64,000 nucleotides of DNA, taken from the NCBI RefSeq assembly GCF_965204935.1, contig NZ_CBDBFO010000002.1. One strand, given 5' to 3'. Both the position numbers and the translations under genes were made by a program. This DNA is from Hoeflea_A sp965204935. GTDB lineage: Bacteria; Pseudomonadota; Alphaproteobacteria; Rhizobiales; Rhizobiaceae. The notes under the pieces are model-generated. The model was not told the DNA's origin. It worked only from the letters and a program-made list of their open reading frames with translations, and ran no database searches. Numbering within the stretch: position 1 is the stretch's first letter; each line of letters opens with the position of its first letter. Positions 16,905-25,291 of the stretch are shown here, in pieces.

Positions 16905-17645
16905 CTATGACTTGATCCATTCCTTGGCGTCGTCGAGGGCGCTGATATCGAAAACGTGCAGCTGCGCGGGGATGAGCGGGCCGAATATTCGGCAACCATG
17001 GCGAATCCAGTCGATGTCCGAAACCACCGCCAGTTTCGAGAACGCGGCAATATGGCCCAGTCCCAGCCAGGCGTCATCCCACAATGCGGAAGCGGTGGCA
17101 CCGTCGAACTCGTCACCGAAAACGGCCAGGATCTTGATCTTGTCGTGGGTTTTCAGCTTCTCCTCGACGAGCGGTGTCAAAACGTCCTTGTAGTCGTGCG
17201 ACGATAGAGTGCCCGTTACCTCGTAAGCAATGACATCCGCCGGCAGTCCGCTGATCATCTTGATCGCGGATTCGTCGTTGTCGATGGTTTCGGCCCATTC
17301 AACCGCCTTGTTCATGTCGTCCTGGTCAAAGTGCCTGACCTTTGCCTTGACGAAATGATCGACAAGCGACGGCATGACGGACAGCGCCGCGCTGTCACTG
17401 ACCAGCGCCACTTTCGGCAGGACCTTCTGATGATCGCGAACCAGCTTGAGATGGGCAAAGAGGGCAGCGGCGTTCTTCCAGTGCGGCAACCCCTCTGCAT
17501 TGAGGACAATTCCGGGCGCCCGGTCGGTGGTGTTGATGTAGTCATTGATCGTGCTGGACAGGTTCTCGAAATCGGCCTCGGAGAGCATGTCGCGCGCGGT
17601 CGCGACGATGAGATTCTTTTCCCTGTCGATTGTTGTTTCGATCAT
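16905..17645 (-). CDS. Tandem STAS/SpoIIAA-like protein
   Basis: 246-aa soluble protein built of two similar halves, each like the SpoIIAA/SEC14-type STAS fold (DUF3478). The first half has NLIVATARDMLSEADFENLSS and GIVLNAEGLPHWKN; the second has DVIAYEVTGTLSSHDYKDVL, KILAVFGDEFDGATASALWDD and FSKLAVVSDIDWIRHG. Such proteins probably bind lipids or act in protein-protein signalling; no enzyme motif is seen. The ATG at 17645 follows GGAGGGCAGG. Single-domain members are usual, so the duplication is notable. Confidence 0.75.
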   Translation of the reverse strand: MIETTIDREKNLIVATARDMLSEADFENLSSTINDYINTTDRAPGIVLNAEGLPHWKNAAALFAHLKLVRDHQKVLPKVALVSDSAALSVMPSLVDHFVKAKVRHFDQDDMNKAVEWAETIDNDESAIKMISGLPADVIAYEVTGTLSSHDYKDVLTPLVEEKLKTHDKIKILAVFGDEFDGATASALWDDAWLGLGHIAAFSKLAVVSDIDWIRHGCRIFGPLIPAQLHVFDISALDDAKEWIKS

Positions 17646-17858
17646 GACCTGCCCTCCAAAATTCATGAAATAATTGCTGCCGTCCCGGCAAAATCGGACC
17701 CGGCCGGTGCATCGCCTGGCGGCCGCCGGAATAATGGCCAGCGCCACGGATGACGGCGCTACGCTAACAGAAAAACAGGGACAAAACATGTTGATGGTTG
17801 TAATTTCCGTCCGGGCACACACGTGCAGTGGAATCGGATAATCCTGGGGACGTCACCA

Positions 17859-18371
17859 ATGAAGACAACGATGATGCAGCGAATGGCCGCCACGCTCCTG
17901 CTGCTGACCGGGCTGGCCGGCGTCTCCAACGCTGCATCACTGGAAGACTTCGTAGGATGTTGGGTGACCGGGGAAGCCGGTCCCGTTTAGCGCCTGACAG
18001 ACGCCAATGATCCGAACAGTGCTGCGATTGCCGAAACCCGTTCTCTGCTGCTTTTCAATCGGATCAGGAACACGGATTACCTGGTTTTCGGCTCGATCTT
18101 CGAGTGGAGCGAAGACACACGGTCGGTCAGCGGACCTGTCTTCAAGAACGGTGCATTTGATCCGGTAACCTCCACTTTGACATTCAGCTCGCCTGGCGGT
18201 GGCTACAGCCGCGCGCATCTGACCGAGGGCGACAAACTGATCTACATTTGGACCGTCTCTTCTGACGACGCATCGGTCATGTCGGTTCGCGAGATGGAAC
18301 GCATCGAATGCGATGATGCCAGGCAATTGTCAGAGGCTCTGATCGAGCGCCGCCGCGTTAATGCCGAATAG
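17859..18371 (+). pseudogene. Small secreted protein gene with in-frame TAG
   Basis: An ATG at 17859 opens a frame of 171 codons that ends with TAG at 18371 but carries one in-frame TAG at 17988-17990 (codon 44). The N-terminus is a clear signal peptide (MKTTMMQRMAATLLLLTGLAG...ASA-like ANAAS) followed by EDFVGCWVTGEAGPV. After the TAG the frame stays open and coding-like for 127 codons, with LLLFNRIRNTDYLVFGSIFEW and AHLTEGDKLIYIWTV. No frameshift is seen. I do not recognise the family. It is either a recent nonsense pseudogene or is read through by amber suppression; the next gene has the same lesion. Confidence 0.6.
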
Positions 18372-18389
18372 GCACGAGACGTCCATGAG

Positions 18390-19652
18390 ATGTCCGCCAT
18401 GACTTTGAGCCTGGCTGTAGCGATTGCAATCTTCTTCTCTATTTCCATTCGCCAGTGGCTGCCTGCTGCGGTTCGCATCTGGCACATCATGCTGGTGGGG
18501 GCGCTTGTTCTTCTTGCAACACGCCAGATTGCACCATCGGAGGCCGTGCGGGCGATCGACTGGAACGTGGTCGTATATCTGTTCGGCGTGTTCTCGATTG
18601 CATCGGCGCTGTATGATTCCGGGTTTCCGCACACGGTCAGCGAAAGGATCGCGGGATCGGAGCCATCGCTTGCGAGAGCCCTGCTGTTCTTTGTACTGCT
18701 CGTCAGCCTCATTTCAGTTGTCCTTACAAACGACGCCGGCGCAGTGATCGGCACCCCGATCGCCCTTTCGCTGGCAATTGCTTACCGTATCGGCCCGGCG
18801 GTTCCGCTGGCCGCGCTGTGTGTCGTTGTAACGGTCGCCAGCACGATGTCGCCGGTCGGAAATCCGCAAAACATACTCATCGTTGCCGATGGGCACTTCT
18901 CCAATCCCATCGGCACTTTCGCCCTTTGGCTGACCGTACCGACGCTCTTTTCACTTGTGTTCGCCTATCTCTGGCTTCTGTGGTGCCTTAAAAGAGAGCC
19001 GCAATCCGAAACGGGAATGGGCGATTTGCCGGTTCCGACCAGACGCCTTGCGTGGCCGGCCCATCTGGGTGCCGGTCTTCTGACCGTGCTTGTCATCGGC
19101 GACAGCCTCCTGCAGGAACGCTTTCCGGTGCTTGATATCCCGCTCGGTGTTCTGAGCCTGATCGCCTGCCTGCCGGTCTACATCTTTTCACCGCACCGCA
19201 TCAGCCTTCTGCGCGCAGTGGATTGGCCCACGCTGATATTCTTTCTCGCCATGTTTGTCGTCACCGGCGCGGTTCTGCAATCCGGCGCCCTTCAAACATT
19301 GCTCGGATCGTGGCGCATGCGCCTCGACGATCCGCTGGTGGTCACGGCAATCGGATTCTGGGCAAGCTAGCTGTTTTCCAACGTGCCGGTTGTCGAGATC
19401 TATCTCAATCTTCTGTCGTCGGGCGAACCGCGAACGCTGATGCTGTTGTCGGCGATGAGCACGCTGGCCGGCAATCTGTTCATCATCAGCGCTGCCAGCA
19501 ATGTGATCGTCGTTCAGCAGACCGAGAAATACGGCGCGACACCATTCAGCTTCTGGCGGTTTACGCGCCTCGTCATTCCCGTGACCGCCGTGTCCGTTGC
19601 CGTCAGCTATGCCTGGATCGTCTGGCTGATGCCGGCGTCCGGAAACGGATGA
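18390..19652 (+). pseudogene. SLC13/ArsB-type permease gene with in-frame TAG
   Basis: A 421-codon frame encodes an ion-transporter-superfamily membrane protein. It has many hydrophobic segments, the conserved SVVLTNDAGAVIGTPIALSLA and TMSPVGNPQNILIV motifs of the first half, and the LFSNVPVVEIYL motif of the second. One TAG at 19368-19370 (codon 327) interrupts it inside FWAS*LFSNVP, exactly before the second substrate-site motif, and the remaining 93 codons stay open to a TGA at 19652. A single CAG-to-TAG change would explain the lesion. The truncated product would lack the second half-site and should not transport. It follows the preceding TAG-bearing gene by 18 nt, probably in one operon. 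Confidence 0.75.
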
Positions 19653-19664
19653 CGCGCCGGCCAC

Positions 19665-20546
19665 CTATGGAAGGGCACTGCGTTTTCGCGGCTGCTCTTC
19701 GACCGGCGCCTGGCTATAGTCGCCAAAGGGCCCGTCACGCAAGGTGACGGCGCGCTTGACCCCATCGGCCTTTGCGACCCTGACGAATTCCCGGCCTTCC
19801 GGCGTATTGCGCATGATCCCGTCGAGGATCGGCCCCAGCGTCTGCGTGCTCTGAAGGCCCATATTGTCGTAGGCCTGGTTGACGATCAGCTTCATGGAAA
19901 TGAGCTGCGTGAGCGGAATATTGGCAAGCTTCTCCGCCAGCTTCTGAACCCGTTCGTCGAGTTCTTCAAGCGGGCAGGAAAAATTGATCAGTTCGATATC
20001 AGCCGCTTCCTTGCCGCTGATCCAGTCGCCCGTCAGCGCATAATATTTGGCCTTGGCCAATCCGAGCCGATACACCCACATGCCCGACAAGTGGCAACCC
20101 CAAACCCTTGAATAGGGTGTCCCGATGCGGGCATCGTCCGAGGCGACGACGAGATCGGCGCAAAGTGCCATCTCCGAACCGCCGCCGACACAATAGCCAT
20201 GTATCTTGGCGATCACCGGCTTCAGCCCGCGCCAAAGTCCCATGAACTGGTTGAGGTAGGTCTTGTACTGATTGACAACGAGATTGACGTCGAGACCCGG
20301 ATCGTAGTTGTCCTCCACGATTTCGTCGTAGTGCTGCAGGCCGTCGGAAAAATCGAAACCACCGCAGAAGCTGTCGCCGGCGCCCTCCAGGATGATGACC
20401 TTTACGCCGTTATCCGTGTTCGCCTCGCGCAAGGCCGCATCGAGTTGCTCAAGCAGCTCCGGACGGATGGTGTTGTACTTTTCCGGCCGGTTGAGGGTGA
20501 TCGTTGCGATTGCGCCATTCTTTGCATACTTCACCGAGTCCTGCAT
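19665..20546 (-). CDS. Enoyl-CoA hydratase/isomerase (crotonase) family
   Basis: 293-aa crotonase-fold enzyme. FCGGFDFSDGLQHY and VIAKIHGYCVGGGSEMALCAD provide the two oxyanion-hole regions; ARIGTPYSRVWGCHLSGMW covers the position of the usual catalytic Glu residues, which do not look conserved, so hydratase activity is uncertain. It acts on an acyl-CoA of unknown chain type. The gene is divergent from a TetR regulator and has a perfect palindromic operator just upstream of its start, so the pair probably forms an acyl-CoA-responsive switch. Confidence 0.87.
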   Translation of the reverse strand: MQDSVKYAKNGAIATITLNRPEKYNTIRPELLEQLDAALREANTDNGVKVIILEGAGDSFCGGFDFSDGLQHYDEIVEDNYDPGLDVNLVVNQYKTYLNQFMGLWRGLKPVIAKIHGYCVGGGSEMALCADLVVASDDARIGTPYSRVWGCHLSGMWVYRLGLAKAKYYALTGDWISGKEAADIELINFSCPLEELDERVQKLAEKLANIPLTQLISMKLIVNQAYDNMGLQSTQTLGPILDGIMRNTPEGREFVRVAKADGVKRAVTLRDGPFGDYSQAPVEEQPRKRSALP

Positions 20547-20557
20547 TGCGAATTCTC

Positions 20558-20573
20558 CTTACCGATTGGTAAG
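20558..20573. promoter_or_regulatory. Palindromic operator upstream of crotonase gene
   Basis: CTTACC-GATT-GGTAAG is a perfect inverted repeat located 12 nt upstream of the crotonase start codon. A related GGTA-CT-TACC palindrome lies near the divergent TetR gene. This arrangement fits a TetR-family repressor acting on both promoters. Confidence 0.6.
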
Positions 20574-20683
20574 TAAACGCTAATCCAAATTGTTAACTCG
20601 TGTCAAGAGTTGTGGAGAAGTAAGCATAATATTCTGATATTATGACATTTTTCCATTCAAGGAAGAGCACTATGTGATATGTT

Positions 20684-20693
20684 GGTACTTACC
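20684..20693. promoter_or_regulatory. Second TACC/GGTA palindrome before TetR gene
   Basis: GGTACTTACC is an inverted repeat of GGTA/TACC, sharing the CTTACCGA core with the site at 20558. It lies 27 nt before the ATG of the TetR gene and could mediate autoregulation. Confidence 0.45.
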
Positions 20694-20719
20694 GACAATT
20701 ACAATTGGATCAATCCGCA

Positions 20720-21325
20720 ATGCGGGAAAACACACGGGAAAGGCTGCTCGAAGCCGCCAAGCGGCACTTTGCCGAACGCGGCTTTTACGGCGCCAGCATC
20801 GCGCAGATTGCCGAGGAGCTGGGCATCACCAAACAGGCGTTGCTCTATCATTTTAAGAGGAAGGAGGATCTTTATGCCGAGGTCCTCAACGGAATATCGG
20901 AAACGCTGCTGCGCTATGTGAAGATGGCCGGCTACGCGAATGACGATCCGCAGCAGCAGCTCGAGCACATTGTTCTCAACCTCCACTATTCGGCAATCGA
21001 CAATCCTCAGGACAGCCGTATTCTGATGCGCGAGCTTTTGGACAATCAGGCGCGTGCCGATACCGCCAGGAACTGGTATCTCGTGCCTTTCCTTGACGCC
21101 CTGGGCACCATCGTCAAATCCATCCCGGGCATGGGGTCTGTCGACGATTCGCGGTTGTTCTGCTTCGTCTACCAGATGCTGGGCAGCATCGAGTACTTTG
21201 TCATTTCAAGACCGACTCTCGAGCGCATGTACGGGAGCGACCACTATGAACGGGTCAAGGATCACTTTCCGCTTGAGCTTCAAAACAGCATACGGCGGTT
21301 TGTCGCCGCGGTAAGCTCGAAATAG
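20720..21325 (+). CDS. TetR-family transcriptional regulator
   Basis: About 201 aa. The N-terminal HTH is RERLLEAAKRHFAERGFYGASIAQIAEELGITKQALLYHFKRKEDLYAEVL in pattern, a textbook TetR domain; the C-terminal ligand-binding domain is helical with no obvious family match. I use the ATG at 20720; a TTG at 20705 would add five residues. It is divergent from the crotonase gene, with shared TACC/GGTA palindromes between them, so an acyl-CoA or fatty-acid ligand is likely. Confidence 0.9.
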   Translation: MRENTRERLLEAAKRHFAERGFYGASIAQIAEELGITKQALLYHFKRKEDLYAEVLNGISETLLRYVKMAGYANDDPQQQLEHIVLNLHYSAIDNPQDSRILMRELLDNQARADTARNWYLVPFLDALGTIVKSIPGMGSVDDSRLFCFVYQMLGSIEYFVISRPTLERMYGSDHYERVKDHFPLELQNSIRRFVAAVSSK

Positions 21326-21335
21326 CGGCGGCTGA

Positions 21336-21467
21336 TCAACCCGCAAAGAACAGCGAGCGCAGCGCGTATCCGACAATCGCGATCGCCGCAACGCCGCCGC
21401 ACCACAGCAACCCGAACCACAACAGGCGGCTCCACATCGGTTGCTGCTGATCGGATTCCTGCGTCAA
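21336..21467 (-). CDS. DUF2474 small membrane protein (CydX-like)
   Basis: Single-span membrane peptide of 43 aa, the small subunit-like protein that follows cyanide-insensitive bd oxidase genes. The core is MWSRLLWFGLLWCGGVAAIA followed by YALRSLFF. A TTG at 21467 overlaps the cioB stop codon (TTGA), consistent with translational coupling; an internal ATG at 21437 would give 33 aa. It probably stabilises the oxidase, by analogy with CydX. Confidence 0.75.
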   Translation of the reverse strand: MTQESDQQQPMWSRLLWFGLLWCGGVAAIAIVGYALRSLFFAG

Positions 21468-22462
21468 TGGTGATAGCCGCCGTGCCGGACCTTGCCGCGG
21501 AAAATCCAGTAAGCCGCGGCGGTATAGACAAGAATCAGCGGCACGAGAACCACCGCGCCGACCAGTAGGAAGCCGAGGCTCTTGTCGGGAGCGGCGGCCT
21601 CCTGAAGCGTGATGGCGGTGGGCACGATGTCCGGCCAAACCGAAATGCCGAGACCGATATAGCAAAGCAGGAACAGGAATTCAGTCGCCAGGAATGCCCG
21701 CAGCGCCCAGCCCTGTTGCAACGCCTGCCACAGGGCGAATACGGTGAGGGCGACCAGCAGCGGCACCGGAATAGCATAGATCATGGTCGGGAAGGTGAAC
21801 CAGCGCACCCAGTACCGCTCTTTCAACAATGGCGTCCACAGGCTGACGACGATGATAAAGGCCACGGTCGCGGCAGCGAGCGGAATGATGAGGCGCTGTG
21901 CCCTTTCATGGAGCGCGCCTTCCGTTTTCAGATTGATCCAACCGGCGCCCAGCATCGCATAGCCGAAGACCAGCGCCAGGCCCGTTGTAACGGAAAACGG
22001 GCTGAGCCAGTCCCACCAGCCGCCGGCATAGGCGCGGCCCTCAACGTCGATACCCTGCAGCCAGGCGCCGAGCGCAATGCCCTGCGCAAAGGCCGCAACG
22101 AGCGAACCGCCAAAGAACGCATGTTCCCAGAACCATTTGTGCCCGCCGGAGTGCACCCGGAATTCAAATGCCACGCCACGGAATATGAGCGCCAGGAGCA
22201 TCACGATCAGCGGCACGTAGAGCGCCGGGAATATCACCGCATAGGCAAGCGGGAAAACCGCGAACAATCCGCCGCCGCCGAGGATCAGCCAGGTCTCGTT
22301 GCCGTCCCATACGGGCGCGATCGCGCCGATCGCCGTGTCCCGTTCCGCCTCGTCTCGCAGGAACGGAAACAGGATCCCGACACCAAGATCAAATCCGTCC
22401 AGCGCCACATAGACGAAGACGGCGATGGCAATGACAAAGCCCCAGACAAGTGCAAGATCCAT
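21464..22462 (-). CDS. cioB: Cytochrome bd-type quinol oxidase subunit II
   Basis: 332-aa inner-membrane subunit of a bd-type terminal oxidase (CydB/CioB) that reduces O2 with quinol. The start LALVWGFVIAIAVFVYVALDGFDLGVGILFPF is diagnostic, followed by MVWDGNETWLILGGGGLFAVFP-type sequence and several transmembrane helices. It lies 2 nt downstream of the subunit I gene and overlaps the DUF2474 gene, forming a three-gene operon. The presence of DUF2474 favours the CIO branch over classical CydAB. Confidence 0.93.
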   Translation of the reverse strand: MDLALVWGFVIAIAVFVYVALDGFDLGVGILFPFLRDEAERDTAIGAIAPVWDGNETWLILGGGGLFAVFPLAYAVIFPALYVPLIVMLLALIFRGVAFEFRVHSGGHKWFWEHAFFGGSLVAAFAQGIALGAWLQGIDVEGRAYAGGWWDWLSPFSVTTGLALVFGYAMLGAGWINLKTEGALHERAQRLIIPLAAATVAFIIVVSLWTPLLKERYWVRWFTFPTMIYAIPVPLLVALTVFALWQALQQGWALRAFLATEFLFLLCYIGLGISVWPDIVPTAITLQEAAAPDKSLGFLLVGAVVLVPLILVYTAAAYWIFRGKVRHGGYHH

Positions 22463-22464
22463 GA

Positions 22465-23874
22465 CTATGCCCCCCTGCCCGGTATCAGCAGGCGCAGGAT
22501 CCTTACCGCGCGAGCACCACCCTGGTCGAGCAGCCCGCGGGTCTGCGGCTCGGGACTGTCGGGCGGAACTTTCGCCAGCAGACGCACCGTGTAGTAGGTG
22601 CCGAGACCGAAAATGAACAGATAGACCACGACAATCACCGCCAGGGACGTGGCAACGGCAGGCGCGGCCACCGGCGAGGCCGATTCAGCGGTGCGCAACA
22701 GCCCGTAAACCGTATAGGGCTGGCGCCCGACCTCCGTTGTTATCCAGCCGCTCAGGACAGCGATGTACCCGGTCGGCCCGAGAAGCAGTGCGGACCATGC
22801 CAGAAGCGGGCTGTCATAGAGGCGGCCGCGATAGCGCTGCACCAGGCTCCAGACACCGAGCCCCAGAAACAGCAGCCCGAGACCGACCATGATGCGGAAC
22901 GACCAGAAGACAATGTGCACATTGGGCCAGTCCTCACGCGGAAAGGCATCGAGGCCGGTGATTTCCGCGTTGAAATCATGCGTCAGTATGAACGAGCCGA
23001 GATAGGGAATGGCAAGCGCATACTCCATCTTGCCTTCTTCGACATCCGGCCAGCCGACCACGTAGAACGGTGCCGCGGCCTGGCTTTCGAAGTGCCCTTC
23101 CAGGGCTGCGATTTTCGCCGGCTGGTGCTCATAGGTGTTCAGCCCATGCTGGTCGCCGGCGAGGATTTGCAGCGGTGCCAGAATGGCAACGAACCACATT
23201 GCCATTGAAAACATCACGCGGGCCGTCTGGTTCTGCCGGTCGCGCAGCAAATGGAAAGCTCCGGTGGCACCGACCACCAGCGCGGTCGTCAGATAGGCGG
23301 CGAACGCCATATGCACGAAGCGGTAGGGGAACGACGGATTGAAGATCACCTTCAACCAGTCCTCGGGAACAAACTGCCCTGCTTCGTTCATGCTGTAGCC
23401 GGTCGGTGTCTGCATCCAGCTGTTGACGCTCAAAATCCAGAATGCCGACATCAGCGTGCCGGCGGCCACCATAAGTGTCGCAAAGAAATGCAGCCGCGGA
23501 CCCACCTTGTCGCGCCCGAACAGCATGACGCCCAGAAAGCCGGCCTCGATAAAGAACGCGGTCATCACCTCATAGCCGATCAGCGGCCCCAGCACCGGGC
23601 CCGTCTTGTCGCTGAAGACACTCCAGTTGGTGCCGAATTCGTAGCTCATCATCAGGCCGGACACGACACCCATGCCGAAGATGACGGCGAAGGGCTTGAT
23701 CCAGAAATCGAACAGCGTGAGAAAGACTTCCTCCCGCGTCCTCAGCCAGCGCCACTGAACGAAGGCAAGAAAGCTTGCAAGCCCTATGGAGGTGGCTGGA
23801 AAGATGATGTGAAAGGAGACCGTGAACGCGAATTGAATGCGGGCAAGCAGCACCGGATCCATGGATTCAAGCAT
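22465..23874 (-). CDS. cioA: Cytochrome bd-type quinol oxidase subunit I
   Basis: About 469-aa haem-bearing subunit (CydA/CioA). MDPVLLARIQFAFTVSFHIIFPA contains the N-terminal haem b595 His. SGWITTEVGRQPYTVYGLLRTA is the conserved GWxxxExGRQP motif of the oxygen site. The short region between helices, with no long Q-loop insertion, fits the cyanide-insensitive CIO type. The ATG at 23874 is chosen; a GTG three codons upstream is possible. No cydDC assembly genes are nearby. Confidence 0.93.
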   Translation of the reverse strand: MLESMDPVLLARIQFAFTVSFHIIFPATSIGLASFLAFVQWRWLRTREEVFLTLFDFWIKPFAVIFGMGVVSGLMMSYEFGTNWSVFSDKTGPVLGPLIGYEVMTAFFIEAGFLGVMLFGRDKVGPRLHFFATLMVAAGTLMSAFWILSVNSWMQTPTGYSMNEAGQFVPEDWLKVIFNPSFPYRFVHMAFAAYLTTALVVGATGAFHLLRDRQNQTARVMFSMAMWFVAILAPLQILAGDQHGLNTYEHQPAKIAALEGHFESQAAAPFYVVGWPDVEEGKMEYALAIPYLGSFILTHDFNAEITGLDAFPREDWPNVHIVFWSFRIMVGLGLLFLGLGVWSLVQRYRGRLYDSPLLAWSALLLGPTGYIAVLSGWITTEVGRQPYTVYGLLRTAESASPVAAPAVATSLAVIVVVYLFIFGLGTYYTVRLLAKVPPDSPEPQTRGLLDQGGARAVRILRLLIPGRGA

Positions 23875-24014
23875 CGGAGACACCCCGCCCTGTCCAAATC
23901 ACTGTGGCGGCTATTATCGTCAATGCCCGGCTCTATTCAATCGCAAAGCGTGTATTGTGATTGCGTGTGCAATTTTGCCGCACGCGTTGCGGTAGGTTCG
24001 CCCCGGTGACTCTT

Positions 24015-25118
24015 CTATGGATTGAAAATCAACACGATGTAGACAACGAATATGACAAGATGCACGGCACCCTGCAGCATATTGGTCCGCGTGCCGCCAA
24101 ACGTCAGCGCACTGACGAACATGGTAAGGAGCAGCAGCGTCATATCCGTATTGCCGATGCCGAGCTGGATCTCCTTGTCGTAGAAGATCGAGATCGCCAG
24201 CACTGCGGGAACGGTCAGGCCGATCGTCGCCAGCGCCGAACCCAGGCATATGTTGACGGCGCGTTGCAGATAATTCTGCCGTGCCGCATGCAGGGCCGCC
24301 AGCGCCTCCGGCGCCAGCACAAGCGCGGCGATGATGATACCGCCGAGAGCGGCCGGCAGCTGCCAGGTGCCGATACCGAAATCGACTAGCACGGCGAGTT
24401 TCTTTGACAAAAGCACCGCCGGAACAAGCGTCAGGATCAACAGCACAGCGTGATAGGGCACCGTTCCGCCGCCAGCCATGGGATGATGACCGCCTTGCCC
24501 GTCCTCGTCGCCCGGCTGAACAAAATACGACCGGTGGCGGACCGTCTGAATCGCCAGGAAGGTCACGTAAAGCACGATGGTGATAAAGGCGAACCATTCC
24601 GACTGGATACGGCTGAGGCTCGGATCAGGCGTCGATTCGGTGAAATTGGGCAGGATCAGCGTCATCGTCGCAAGCGTGACAAGAACAGTCAGGAAGGCGC
24701 TGGCGCCGCGCAGGTTGAATTCCTGTTCCGTATGCTTGAACGCCCCGACCAGCAGGACGAGGCCGACAACGCCGTTCATGACAATCATCAGCACCGCCAT
24801 CATGGTATCACGCGCCAGTGTCGGCTGGGCCTGACCGCTCAGCATGATCGCCGATATCAACGCCACCTCGATGGTGATCACGGCGATCGTCAATATCAGT
24901 GTTCCGTAGGGCTCGCCCAGCAACTGAGCGAGGTGGTCGGCGTGCCGCACGGCCGAGAAGGACAGCAGCAGCATGGTGCAAAAGAGCACGACAAAAAGCG
25001 CCATAAATACTGGCGGCGTGAACGTGTCTCCGAACAGCGGAGCCAACGGACCATATGCGAGGGCTGTCAGGACAAATCCCAGGATCAGGGCAAATTCGGT
25101 GCGGATGAAGCGGAGCAT
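24015..25118 (-). CDS. ChaA-like Ca2+/H+ (Na+/H+) antiporter
   Basis: 367-aa member of the Ca2+/cation antiporter superfamily. Two homologous alpha-repeats carry the acidic motifs: LGEPYGTLILTIAVITIEVALI in the first half and LAPEALAALHAARQNYLQRAVNICLGSALATIGLTVP in the second. About ten to eleven membrane helices are visible, with a short His/Gly-rich cytoplasmic loop (DEDGQGGHHPMAGGG) between the halves. It exports Ca2+ or Na+/K+ in exchange for protons. Single gene. Confidence 0.9.
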   Translation of the reverse strand: MLRFIRTEFALILGFVLTALAYGPLAPLFGDTFTPPVFMALFVVLFCTMLLLSFSAVRHADHLAQLLGEPYGTLILTIAVITIEVALISAIMLSGQAQPTLARDTMMAVLMIVMNGVVGLVLLVGAFKHTEQEFNLRGASAFLTVLVTLATMTLILPNFTESTPDPSLSRIQSEWFAFITIVLYVTFLAIQTVRHRSYFVQPGDEDGQGGHHPMAGGGTVPYHAVLLILTLVPAVLLSKKLAVLVDFGIGTWQLPAALGGIIIAALVLAPEALAALHAARQNYLQRAVNICLGSALATIGLTVPAVLAISIFYDKEIQLGIGNTDMTLLLLTMFVSALTFGGTRTNMLQGAVHLVIFVVYIVLIFNP

Positions 25119-25291
25119 GTAAGCGCGGTGCAGCCTCTAGATCAAAATCGGTCCAAGTGTTTCATAGTTTGCGACAATCTAGCATCGATACGAATCGACA
25201 CAAAGCCGGCTGAAAAACGCCGTTCCGCAGCGATCGGTACGCTCGTTAGCGAGCGATTGCGGCCCGATTCTGGCAGCAGGACCCGTAAAAT

